The translations under genes were made by a program, and so were the position numbers. Below are positions 18,563 through 27,038 of a DNA stretch of 64,000 bases, piece by piece. This DNA comes from Hyphomicrobiales bacterium (GTDB lineage: Bacteria; Pseudomonadota; Alphaproteobacteria; Rhizobiales; Rhizobiaceae). Positions within the stretch are counted from its first letter, which is position 1, and each line of letters starts with the position of its first letter. Below the pieces are notes generated by a model. The model worked only from the letters and a program-made list of their open reading frames with translations. It had not been told where the DNA came from and did no database searches. The stretch covers positions 40,675 to 104,674 of the forward strand of contig UCLB01000010.1 of the NCBI GenBank assembly GCA_900473205.1, given 5' to 3'.

Positions 18563-19876
18563 TTGCAAAAAAAATGCTGGCATGGCTACCTATTGCCACC
18601 GATTGTTTATCATGGGTCATGCAAAATTCCTGCTCCAGCGACATTAAGTAAAACTGTAACCGGTCGAGCATGGGTTGCACAATTTGCGCCTGCAGACCAA
18701 GTGGCAGCGGCAGCGATGCTTGATGCGATGCTGTTGCTTAACGAGGAGCAAGTTGCGACGTCTATCCGAACTGCGCTGGATAGAATCGCTACGGGATTGC
18801 GTCATCGGAAGAAACGTATAGCTCTTTACGCAGAACGTGAATTCGCGGAGGCTGCAATCTTTCGAAGCGCTCTTATCGCTGACGGTCGTGGTAAGCTGCG
18901 TCGACGCGCTGAAGGTCGGGCAGGGCCGCCCGCCGTTAACCCCCCGCGGGGCCGTTCAAGAGTTGGAAGCGAGGGCCCCATCGCTTTTCTCGCTTCACAG
19001 CAGAAAGATGCATGGCCCAAGGTGTTTATGAACCATCCAGGTCCTGATGCTCTGCGCGGTAAGACATCACCCGCTGGCGAGATCATTATCCTGACTGACT
19101 TCATCGGCTCTGGCAGGCGCGTTAGGACAATGCTTGACAAATTCTGGGCTGTGCCTTCCGTTCGATCATGGGTGTCGAGAAAGCTTGTGAAATTTCGCGT
19201 CGTCGCAGCAGCGGCGACCAGTTCGGGCATCAGCCAAGTCCGTATGCACCGTCTTCGGCCAGAAGTCGTGAGCGAGTGGATAGCGCCCGTTGTGGATTGG
19301 CAACTGTCTTCGACATACTATTACGCGTGGCGCAGCTTGATAGGAACGTACGGCCCAGCTTCGGGACGTGGAGCAGGACGTTCCGGCTATGGCGACAAAG
19401 CGGCGCTGATCGCTTTCAGCTATCGTATCCCAAACAATACGCCAGCGATTATTCACCAAAGCAGTGGTACCTGGAGCGCGCTGTATGACGGTCCAATGCC
19501 TTCCGTTCTTAATAGCCTATTTGGCGTCCGTCAGATGTCGCAAATCATAGACGAGGCGGCTGCCAGCAATGGCGTCGAACTACAGCCATCCCTCACCGCC
19601 GAAGAGCGGCAGATGATCTTAGTACTCAGCTTACTCAAGGGTCGATGGCATAGAGGTTCAGAAATGGCGCTTGCTGCAAGAACTGGGATGGCCGTCCCAG
19701 CCCTTATGGATGTCCTTCGAAAAGGATTAGCACAGGGGCTAATTTATCAATCAGGACGGCTTACTGATAAGGGGTATACCTTTCTCAGTGCAGGAGGGGT
19801 TGCTGAGAGAAGCAAACCGTTAGTTGAAACGAATCTTCAACCGTATTATCCTGAAGCCTTGAGGGTTCCACGATAG
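18563..19876 (+). CDS. PRTase-like / winged-helix retron effector
   Basis: About 437 aa. Residues 30-300 look like a phosphoribosyltransferase-like fold: a WVAQFAPADQ entry helix and the PRPP-loop-like IIILTDFIGSGRRV (about 173-187). Residues about 345-410 look like a winged helix (ILVLSLLKGRWHRGSEMALA). This fusion, directly followed by a structured RNA and an RT, matches the effector of Type III retrons as I recall that classification. The start is uncertain: no ATG precedes the conserved part, TTG 18563 or 18593 are candidates, and an A8 tract follows the other-frame ATG at 18553. In such retrons this gene is the toxic component. Confidence 0.75.
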   Translation: MQKKCWHGYLLPPIVYHGSCKIPAPATLSKTVTGRAWVAQFAPADQVAAAAMLDAMLLLNEEQVATSIRTALDRIATGLRHRKKRIALYAEREFAEAAIFRSALIADGRGKLRRRAEGRAGPPAVNPPRGRSRVGSEGPIAFLASQQKDAWPKVFMNHPGPDALRGKTSPAGEIIILTDFIGSGRRVRTMLDKFWAVPSVRSWVSRKLVKFRVVAAAATSSGISQVRMHRLRPEVVSEWIAPVVDWQLSSTYYYAWRSLIGTYGPASGRGAGRSGYGDKAALIAFSYRIPNNTPAIIHQSSGTWSALYDGPMPSVLNSLFGVRQMSQIIDEAAASNGVELQPSLTAEERQMILVLSLLKGRWHRGSEMALAARTGMAVPALMDVLRKGLAQGLIYQSGRLTDKGYTFLSAGGVAERSKPLVETNLQPYYPEALRVPR

Positions 19877-20083
19877 CATCTAGCTATCGTCATCCGAAAG
19901 GGTGGCCAGGATAATGGATACGAATTCGTTATCGTGGGGAATAGGGTTTCCTATTGCCGCTGAAAGAGCACAAGAATGCAGGTCCACGCAGGATCGTCCA
20001 TAATTGCCCTTCGGGCAACCTCCTCGGAGGCTCGTTTTGACGGACGATCCTGCGCCGCCAGGGCCGCGCTAAAGTAGATGGCT
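19870..20083 (+). ncRNA. Candidate retron msr-msd RNA
   Basis: Between effector and RT lie, in order: ACGATAGC/GCTATCGT hairpin (19870-19890); a small AATT-loop hairpin (19917-19933); AATAGG-GTTT-CCTATT (19940-19955), whose UUU-containing loop is typical of msr stems; and a perfect 13-bp stem CGCAGGATCGTCC (19987-19999) / GGACGATCCTGCG (20042-20054). The long stem encloses two hairpins, TTGCCC-TTC-GGGCAA and CCTC-CTCG-GAGG, and would be the msd template. A possible a1/a2 pair is AGCATCTA (19875-19882) with TAGATGGCT (20075-20083), imperfect by one bulge and overlapping the RT start. The branching G is not certain. Confidence 0.72.
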
Positions 20084-21232
20084 CATCGTTGGGACCCTCA
20101 GACCTTCATCGGCGGAGCCAATATTGCTGGCCGAGCTAAGGTGACGATTGAATCGTGCATAGCGGCTGCCGCAGCTGTTAAGTGTGTTCATCCCGACTTA
20201 CCTGTTATTTTCACATTGAATCATTTGGCGCATCTTGCGGACGTTAATGCTGACTTTCTAGCAGAGGTGGCTCACCGAAAAGTTGACGCCTATAGGGTTT
20301 TCCGAGTTAAGAAACGCGGCGTGGCGAACTTAGTGCCTGCTCAGTCAAGGCGTTATCGAACAATCTGCGTACCAGACGCACGTTTGATGCGAGTGCAGCG
20401 TTGGATCGCTCAGAATATCCTTCAAGTCACGCCTTCGCACCAAGCGAGTTTCGCGTTCACTAAAGATCGCGACCTTCGGGGTGCGGCGGCAGTACACGCA
20501 AATGCCAAATGGCTTGTCAAAATGGATGTGCGCCAGTTTTTTGAGTCAATTTCTGAAGTCGCTGTTTATCGTGTTTTCAGGACATTCGGCTACGGCGCGC
20601 TCCTATCATTCCAGATGGCACGCATCTGTACCCGGCTGCCCGACCATCATAATCAAGGCAAACGTGCTCATCGCGGTCGAGTTGGGCGCGGACCTTATAG
20701 CGCGAAGTCGGCGGGACATTTGCCGCAGGGCGCCCCATCTAGTCCGATGCTTGCAAACCGTGCTGTCGAGACTCTCGACCGAAAGGTGAAACGCATCTCG
20801 ACGAACTCGGGGTGGAGCTATACCCGCTACGCTGACGATTTGGCATTTTCGAGGTCAGATAAAGCCAGGCGTGGTGACGCTATGAAGCTAGTGAAGTTAA
20901 TCGAAATGTCCCTTGCGTCAGCCGGACTTGTGGTGCACAGGCAAAAGACTAGCATTGCAGCTCCAGGAGGAAGGAAAATCCTCCTTGGAGTGTTAATCGA
21001 CCGGGGCGAGCCGAAACTCCCGAAGTCGTTTCGGAACAATATTGAAACTCATCTGTACGCGCTTTTGCACTCCGATATTGGAGCCGAAAAGCATCGCGCT
21101 AATCGCGGTTTTTCGTCTTTGATAGGGATGCGTCGTCATATCATGGGCCTTATCGCGCACGCCCATCAGGTCGACAAAGCTTACGCGGCCAAGCTTTATT
21201 CGGAGGTCAATCTAGTGGACTGGAACAACTAG
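20078..21232 (+). CDS. Retron reverse transcriptase
   Basis: 384-aa reverse transcriptase. Motifs: LVKMDVRQFFESI (motif A, D150), GHLPQGAPSSPMLAN (motif B), YTRYADDLAFS (motif C, YADD 251-254), GLVVHRQKTS (motif D) and RKILLGVLID (motif E). A retron-type NAxxH element appears as AAAVH before motif A, and the usual VTG is replaced by LLG, a deviation. No intron maturase or endonuclease domain follows, against a group II intron. The structured RNA immediately upstream supports retron function: priming on the RNA to make msDNA. The gene converges with the PHP-SMC gene. Confidence 0.9.
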   Translation: MAHRWDPQTFIGGANIAGRAKVTIESCIAAAAAVKCVHPDLPVIFTLNHLAHLADVNADFLAEVAHRKVDAYRVFRVKKRGVANLVPAQSRRYRTICVPDARLMRVQRWIAQNILQVTPSHQASFAFTKDRDLRGAAAVHANAKWLVKMDVRQFFESISEVAVYRVFRTFGYGALLSFQMARICTRLPDHHNQGKRAHRGRVGRGPYSAKSAGHLPQGAPSSPMLANRAVETLDRKVKRISTNSGWSYTRYADDLAFSRSDKARRGDAMKLVKLIEMSLASAGLVVHRQKTSIAAPGGRKILLGVLIDRGEPKLPKSFRNNIETHLYALLHSDIGAEKHRANRGFSSLIGMRRHIMGLIAHAHQVDKAYAAKLYSEVNLVDWNN

Positions 21233-21555
21233 GTCCAGTTGCCAAAATGGATTTCCAAATCATCTGAAGCGTGACTCAAGACTGCATTTTAGAAAGTAGC
21301 TTTCCTTCTCATGCCGGGTTACGCGCAAACCAATGTCCCCTGTTGCCGCGATTTGGCCGTAAGGGCTCCTAAGTTGCCGTCTGGTGATACAGCGCGGATC
21401 GACGCAGCGCACCGTTAGTTGCTGGTCAGTGTCATTGCGATAGCGTCAGGAGCGGCCTACAGCTCGTGGTCATTGTGCCACGAAACCTCGAATAAGATGA
21501 CCAAACGGACGGTTGATTACCCTTAAAGCTGACCTGCTCGTAGGCGATAGCAGCC
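21233..21555. other. Convergent spacer RT / PHP-SMC
   Basis: No gene. Two convergent genes end here. Only a weak GAAAG-TAG-CTTTC hairpin is visible; I see no strong intrinsic terminator. Confidence 0.4.
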
Positions 21556-24500
21556 TCAATGGCTGTGATATTTTCCTCCACGATTGGAGAACGCACGCAT
21601 CGTTCCTTCGAGAATGTCAACGACACGAAGATTAGTTTCCTCATTCTCGATTGAGCCTGAATGGTACGCTATCCGCTGACCATCCGCCCGGGTGAAGGTG
21701 GCGTGGATGATTTGCTCAGCATCGCAAACTACCGCTAGATTCGGGTTATGGGTCACCATGATGATCTGCCTGTGCTTCTTGGCTTCGATGACCACAGGCA
21801 CGAGAAGACTTACGATTGTCTCGTTGTCGAGATTTTCTTCCGGCTGATCCAAGACGATCGGATTTCGTTTGGTGTCGACCAGCAAGTAGAAAATCAGCAG
21901 CAGCGCGCCTCGTTGTCCTGGAGAAAGCTGCTCGATTGGGGTGTCCTGGAAAAGTAGCGTGTATGTCGGTTCCAAGTAAGAAAGTCCGAACATGTAGTCG
22001 TAAAGGGTTCGGGCGCTCTGATCCTTCCGAAGGATCACAGACATATCGCCGTCAACCGAGGTCGATTTGATCATCTCCAGAACTTTCTCGACGAACTGAA
22101 CTGTCTTGTCCGCATCCGCGAAATCGACACCGTCGAGGACAGCCTTTAGAGACGCATTGCTCTCGACCTGTCCACGAAGAACGCCCGACTGCTGTTTGAC
22201 GAGACTGAAAACCTTATCGGTGAAGTCCGATAGCGCCCCGGTCAAGCGCGCCTGAAATTCGAGCTTATACTCGGCACCGATCAGCTTGTTCCCTTCGACC
22301 AAGCTCTGTATGGGCGCGAAAAGGGCGGCGCGGGATGCACGCTGCTCGTCGAGGACACCGTGGAGCGCTTTCGCGATTTCGCTTCGTTTGGCCCGCTGTG
22401 CTTCGAGCTGTTCCGGTAGGGAAGCCAAATGATCGAGACGGGCCTCAAGCCCTCTTTCACTTTCTGGGCTCGTCGGAGTCCCCTCGATATCGCCAAGCGC
22501 ATTTTGCCATACATTCAACTGTCCCAAATAGGCTTGGTACTGCTGCTGGGGGGCATTAAGTGTCTCAGTCAATTGCGCTTTCTCACCAAGCAGTCGAGCC
22601 CTGGGAGCCTCGTCCATCGCGCTCTGCAAACTGACCGCCTTTTCTGTGGTTGTCGATTTCGCGGTTTCGGCGATCAGTCGCTTGTCGTCGATTGTAAATC
22701 TCACGACGTCGTCGACCTTGACGTTGGCATCGCTCCAGTCGGACGCCGTTGTCGCCAAGAAATCAGCGTATTGTGACTTCAAAATTTCGATACGACTTTG
22801 CAAATTAGCGATTGCCTGTCGGCGACGAGCTTCCTGCTCTTTCACTTTCGTAGCAGCCGCGAGCTTTTCGTCCATCTGAGATACCTCGTAGGCAATCTCT
22901 GTTATGCGTGCCGTTGCGGCTTCCTGCACGGGCGACAATCCCCCGGTTGGCGCAACGATTTCTGTCGGCTTCGTCGCGATATGAGCTTTCTTCTCTTGCC
23001 TCTTCAAGTTCAGCTGGTTTTGAAGTGCCATCCGCATGGAGGGGCGCATCTGCTCCTCTGTGTCTACGATCTCCTCGTTGAGCGTGGCGAGGGTGCGCCT
23101 CAGTTCGTTCAATTTCGCCCGTGATGACGCTTCCTGCCGTTCGATCAAACGCTCGAAATCAGAGGCGTCCAGTCGGACCTCATTCGGAACATGCGCGAAA
23201 ATCACCGCGCGAAGTTCGTGCTCGAATTCGTCTGATCGTCCTTCGACATGGGCGTTGCACAACGCCTCGAAACGCCCTTGGGGAATATAGCGAACCATTT
23301 CCACTGCGGACGGATCAGCGATAACGTTGAGGTTGCGTTTTAGTGGATTACCCGAAAGCCAACTGAGCTCACCGGAAAATCCTTTGGCCGGATCACCAGA
23401 CGTGCCTTTAAAGCGGCGTGTTTTGAGAAACGAAAAGTGTTGGTGCTGCTGCGAGTCACCTACCGCCGAGATTACGTCGGCCAAGGCGCTCTTCCCACTT
23501 CCCTTGTTACCGATAATCGCAACCAGGTCCTCGTTAAGTGGGATATCCGTGCCGTCGAGCCAAGTGTCGGAATACTTTTCGTGCTCGGCTGTCACGGTCA
23601 CGCGGCTTATGTAGTAAGTGCTGTTCTCGCGGATCGTCCTTATTTTGGAAGGCAACTCGCCTATGAATGACCGCAGAGCGGGTTCTTTAAGGGCCTGAAG
23701 CAGGCCTTTCCAGGTAGGGTCGGCTTTGATCCACGTAATGCGGTCCGAGGGAAAATCGCCATACCCACGGTCATTGTTGTCGCCAGGCGTCCCAGTGAAT
23801 TTGTGGGCGTCGCTTCCAGAAACAGCGAGGCGCGGGACGCCGCCTAGAGAAGCCTGGAACTGGTCGAACCACTTGTCGTTCTTATCGGTACGGACGCCGG
23901 CGAAGGCAGCGGCGGTGTCTGGATTCCGCACCTCGAAGATCGGAGAAGTCTTAAATAATCCAAGGGCGTAGGCATAGTGTTTATCCCAATGGACCTTACT
24001 CAAACCATCATTTGTGTCGAAGGGCATAAAGCCGAGGGCCATGCCTTCGGGAACAGACGCAATCGCATCGCGATAGCTCTCAGCAGTGATCTCCGCAATC
24101 TTACATCCCGCTTGCAACGCATAGGCATCATCGGTCTTGACTCGTTCGACAGCCAGACCGTGAAGTTTCAGTTTGTCCACATCGGCAGTGCGTGCGTAGT
24201 TTCGCAATGCAAAATCGGATAACGGCTGATCACCGAGCGCCAGCTTCAGCTTACCTTTGAAATCGATCAAAACTTGATCTTCGATCTTGTCGGAAAAAAT
24301 CACGTGAGCATTGAGACGGCCGTCAAATGGCGCAATCAGGCGTAGTTCGATCCCTGGAAACACTGCCTTTTTCAGTGCGGGTGCCCCGGGTGTAGAAAGC
24401 CGTTTCTTCAAAGCGAACCAACCATCGAATGTCCAGTAATCCATGAGGCCATAAACGGTCGGGGACGCCTCGTTCAGAGCGTCGACCATCTGGTCGATAA

Positions 24501-24612
24501 CCGTGTCCTCTTTTCCCGGCTCAATTCTGGGTCCTTCCCAGTGAAAGGACAGCGGTGAATGGACATGGAGGTCCCACTGCCGCCACTCTGAGCCTTTTGC
24601 AAACATTTCCAT
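21556..24612 (-). CDS. PHP phosphoesterase-SMC ATPase fusion (TrlF-like)
   Basis: About 1018 aa. The N-terminal PHP domain has WDLHVHSPLS (HxH metal site), FPGIEL, LNAHVIFSD and VSGSDAHKF. It is fused to an SMC/RecF-type ATPase with Walker A IGNKGSGKSA (about 360-370), a long charged coiled coil (about 500-790), ABC signature QLSPGQRG (about 895), Walker B IVLDQPEENLDN and H-loop VTHNPN. This corresponds to proteins named TrlF family AAA-like ATPase. They are sporadic and found in defence islands; a nuclease or phosphoesterase gated by DNA or RNA sensing is inference. The start at 24612 has GGAGGGG upstream; ATG 24606 is an alternative. Confidence 0.85.
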   Translation of the reverse strand: MEMFAKGSEWRQWDLHVHSPLSFHWEGPRIEPGKEDTVIDQMVDALNEASPTVYGLMDYWTFDGWFALKKRLSTPGAPALKKAVFPGIELRLIAPFDGRLNAHVIFSDKIEDQVLIDFKGKLKLALGDQPLSDFALRNYARTADVDKLKLHGLAVERVKTDDAYALQAGCKIAEITAESYRDAIASVPEGMALGFMPFDTNDGLSKVHWDKHYAYALGLFKTSPIFEVRNPDTAAAFAGVRTDKNDKWFDQFQASLGGVPRLAVSGSDAHKFTGTPGDNNDRGYGDFPSDRITWIKADPTWKGLLQALKEPALRSFIGELPSKIRTIRENSTYYISRVTVTAEHEKYSDTWLDGTDIPLNEDLVAIIGNKGSGKSALADVISAVGDSQQHQHFSFLKTRRFKGTSGDPAKGFSGELSWLSGNPLKRNLNVIADPSAVEMVRYIPQGRFEALCNAHVEGRSDEFEHELRAVIFAHVPNEVRLDASDFERLIERQEASSRAKLNELRRTLATLNEEIVDTEEQMRPSMRMALQNQLNLKRQEKKAHIATKPTEIVAPTGGLSPVQEAATARITEIAYEVSQMDEKLAAATKVKEQEARRRQAIANLQSRIEILKSQYADFLATTASDWSDANVKVDDVVRFTIDDKRLIAETAKSTTTEKAVSLQSAMDEAPRARLLGEKAQLTETLNAPQQQYQAYLGQLNVWQNALGDIEGTPTSPESERGLEARLDHLASLPEQLEAQRAKRSEIAKALHGVLDEQRASRAALFAPIQSLVEGNKLIGAEYKLEFQARLTGALSDFTDKVFSLVKQQSGVLRGQVESNASLKAVLDGVDFADADKTVQFVEKVLEMIKSTSVDGDMSVILRKDQSARTLYDYMFGLSYLEPTYTLLFQDTPIEQLSPGQRGALLLIFYLLVDTKRNPIVLDQPEENLDNETIVSLLVPVVIEAKKHRQIIMVTHNPNLAVVCDAEQIIHATFTRADGQRIAYHSGSIENEETNLRVVDILEGTMRAFSNRGGKYHSH

Positions 24613-25103
24613 TTCCCCTGCCCCTCCCATGAATCGTCGCAACCCCGATGATAGAGATCAGAAAAAACTGCTCTAGCCAAGGTGGCGTCTATGGGATGCT
24701 CCGCAACTTATCCTCCCCCCCCCTTAAATTGATCCGTGCAAGGCAAAAAAATCCGGTTGCGGTTGGCATGATGAAGCCGTTTCGCGTCTTCCTGGAGAAC
24801 CGCTTTCTGTAATAGTCGACTACTCAATCCAGATAAAAAGCTTAGTTGCTACATGTTTATCATTACTTCGTCGCGACCCAAAAATGACCACCCGAGACGT
24901 TTTCTGAGGATTTCATCACGGACAAGGGCCGCTAGGCGTCAAAAAATCGCACAGAAGTAAATGTGTGGATTCTTGCTCCGTTCCCCCGGTTAAGCCTTGT
25001 GAAAACATGTAGAGATAACCTGCTTGGTGAATCGTTGCGCCTGACATCTTGTCGTGCTACGAAGCGAATGTTCTTGATATGTTCCTTTATGGAGAGTTGC
25101 CTG
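24613..25103. other. Divergent region PHP-SMC / cytosine methyltransferase
   Basis: About 490 bases without a supported gene. It has a run of nine C at 24715-24723 (nine G on the coding side of the PHP-SMC gene) about 100 bases before that gene's start, and the plus-strand promoter of the restriction-modification pair. The methyltransferase frame is open back to 24963 but the upstream part shows no domain. Confidence 0.45.
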
Positions 25104-26069
25104 ATGAACCTTACTTCCCTCGAGATGTGTGCCGGGGCTGGCGGTCAGGCACGAGGTCTTGAACTTGCGGGTTTCGACCATTCAGGCGTTGTCGAGATTG
25201 ACAAAGACTGCTGCGAGACGCTCCGCCTCAATCGGAAGGATTGGAATATCCACGAGGAAGATTTGAGGTCGTTCACTGGCACGATGTACAAAGGCATCGA
25301 TCTGCTTGCTGGCGGACTGCCGTGCCCGCCGTTTTCAATTGCAGGCAAACAACTTGGCGAAAATGACGAGCGAAATTTGTTTCCTGCTGCGATACGCCTT
25401 GTGGACGAAACACGGCCTAAGGGTATCATGATCGAGAACGTACGCGGCTTCTTGGGGGCAGTGTTCGAGGACTATCGCGGGTTCATTCGCGGTGAGCTAA
25501 AGAAGCTCGGATACGAGGCCCATTGGCGTTTGTTTAACGCTTCGGACTACGGCGTTCCTCAACTTCGTCCACGGGTTGTCATCGTAGCACTTCGGGACGA
25601 CATTAAAGACCACTTTTCCTGGCCGACGCCTTCCCCATCCGACGCGCCGACAGTTGGCGCGACTCTCCTTGATCTCATGAAAACCAATGGTTGGCGTGGG
25701 GCTAAGGCATGGGCCGAACGAGCAAACGACGTCGGGCCGACTTTGGTGGGTGGTTCTAAGAAACATGGCGGTCCAGACCTTGGCCCGACGCGTGCGCGCG
25801 CGGCTTGGGCGACGCTCGGTGTAAATGGCAAATCCATTGCAGATGATGCGCCCGAGCGGGATTTCGTCGGCATGCCCCGACTAACGGTGCGTATGACTGC
25901 TCGAATTCAAGGGTTTGATGACAGCTGGCGTTTCCATGGCAAAAAGACGGCTGCATATCGCCAGATCGGCAACGCGTTCCCGCCGCCAGTCGCGAGAGCC
26001 GTGGCATTAAAGCTTCGAGAGGCGATTGAGACCCGAGCGAGTTATCCGGTCTCTTCCTTGGTCGGCTGA
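25104..26069 (+). CDS. DNA (cytosine-5) methyltransferase of NaeI-like R-M system
   Basis: 321-aa C5-methyltransferase. Motif I SLEMCAGAGGQARGLELAGF binds AdoMet, motif IV GLPCPPFSIAGKQ has the catalytic Cys74, motif VI is MIENVRG, motif VIII QLRPRVVIV, and the target-recognition region lies before motif IX/X (RQIGNAFPPPVARAVA). The ATG at 25104 is chosen for GGAGAG seven bases upstream; a longer frame to 24963 adds residues unlike the family. The restriction gene starts 40 bases downstream, so this protects host DNA from it. If the partner is NaeI-like the target would be GCCGGC (inference). Confidence 0.92.
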   Translation: MNLTSLEMCAGAGGQARGLELAGFDHSGVVEIDKDCCETLRLNRKDWNIHEEDLRSFTGTMYKGIDLLAGGLPCPPFSIAGKQLGENDERNLFPAAIRLVDETRPKGIMIENVRGFLGAVFEDYRGFIRGELKKLGYEAHWRLFNASDYGVPQLRPRVVIVALRDDIKDHFSWPTPSPSDAPTVGATLLDLMKTNGWRGAKAWAERANDVGPTLVGGSKKHGGPDLGPTRARAAWATLGVNGKSIADDAPERDFVGMPRLTVRMTARIQGFDDSWRFHGKKTAAYRQIGNAFPPPVARAVALKLREAIETRASYPVSSLVG

Positions 26070-26109
26070 CTGTTAACACTCCGCTAACTATGTCTGGCGA
26101 TCCTGGGGC

Positions 26110-26982
26110 ATGTCACAGGTTCCGCTTGATTCGTCACATCTTGATTACCCCACTGTATCCCCCCTCGTGGCGGCGATCCTTAGATGTGCGGGTGGCTATG
26201 AAGCCTTCTCTGTTAACATACCTGCACTTCTGCGGCAGGCGTTTGACGAAGTCATTGATGCTCCCCGGACAGGGCGCTTTACCTTGAGCGAAACTGAGAA
26301 AACAGAGAAGACCTACGTCGGGACAAAAGTTGAGATACTGTTGCGAAACTATTTGGCGGTGCCGAAAGGTGCCACGCTCGATATGTTGGTCGATGGTGTC
26401 GAGATTGACATCAAAAATACTACTGCAAGAGATTGGATGCTACCGCGTGAGGTTGTCGGGCACCCGGCTTTGCTTGTCCGTTCGTCCGAGAAAACTGCAC
26501 TTTGTGACGTAGGTATTGTAATATGTCGTCCTGGATATCTTCGCCTCAGCACTAATCAAGACGGTAAAGGGCAATTGTCGGCATCCCAGCACATCAACAT
26601 CTGGTGGATACTCCGACAGCACCCCTACCCGCCAAATTTCTTCGAGGTTCTGTCTGTTACTGAACGCAATAGGATTATGGCGGCAGGCGGTGGCACGGCC
26701 CGGATCGCAGCGCTATTCGAAGCGGTCCAGAGCAAACCGATATCGCGACATCAAGTCACCGCGCTGGCACAGCAGCAGGACCCACTGAAGCGCATACGCA
26801 GGAATGGTGGTGCGAGAGACATATTAGCTCCCAAGGGAATAGCGATTCTTTGGGGCCAGCGGGACCGCGCCCTGATCGAGAAACTAAATCTCGGACCAGT
26901 GACTGCAGACGAGTTTATCTCTTTCATGCCCGAGACTGCAGACGACATAGCGCTTCTCCGGGACGCTAATCACATTGACTAA
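26110..26982 (+). CDS. NaeI-family Type IIE restriction endonuclease
   Basis: 290 aa, close to the length of NaeI. The catalytic half shows KVEILLRNYL, TLDMLVDG and the core GVEIDIKNT (D100, K102 of the D-x-K motif), then WMLPREVVGHPALLV. The C-terminal half (about 175-290) would be the winged-helix effector-site domain of Type IIE enzymes. NaeI cuts GCC^GGC after binding a second allosteric site. Family assignment is from recognition of these motifs; site specificity here is not proven. No vsr or controller protein gene is beside the pair. Confidence 0.82.
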   Translation: MSQVPLDSSHLDYPTVSPLVAAILRCAGGYEAFSVNIPALLRQAFDEVIDAPRTGRFTLSETEKTEKTYVGTKVEILLRNYLAVPKGATLDMLVDGVEIDIKNTTARDWMLPREVVGHPALLVRSSEKTALCDVGIVICRPGYLRLSTNQDGKGQLSASQHINIWWILRQHPYPPNFFEVLSVTERNRIMAAGGGTARIAALFEAVQSKPISRHQVTALAQQQDPLKRIRRNGGARDILAPKGIAILWGQRDRALIEKLNLGPVTADEFISFMPETADDIALLRDANHID

Positions 26983-27038
26983 CGAAATTATGCGCCGAAA
27001 GTGGTGATTAAAAATTTCTCCGTCTACGTCAACGGCAT

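Noticed and set aside
18318..18647. Plus-strand frame of 109 codons before the PRTase gene
   Set aside because: No domain or ribosome binding site, and it overlaps the effector's 5' region in another frame.
20078..21232. Group II intron or diversity-generating retroelement
   Set aside because: No maturase X/En domain, no intron domain V/VI-like end, and no template/variable repeat pair seen nearby; the RNA is 5' of the RT as in retrons.
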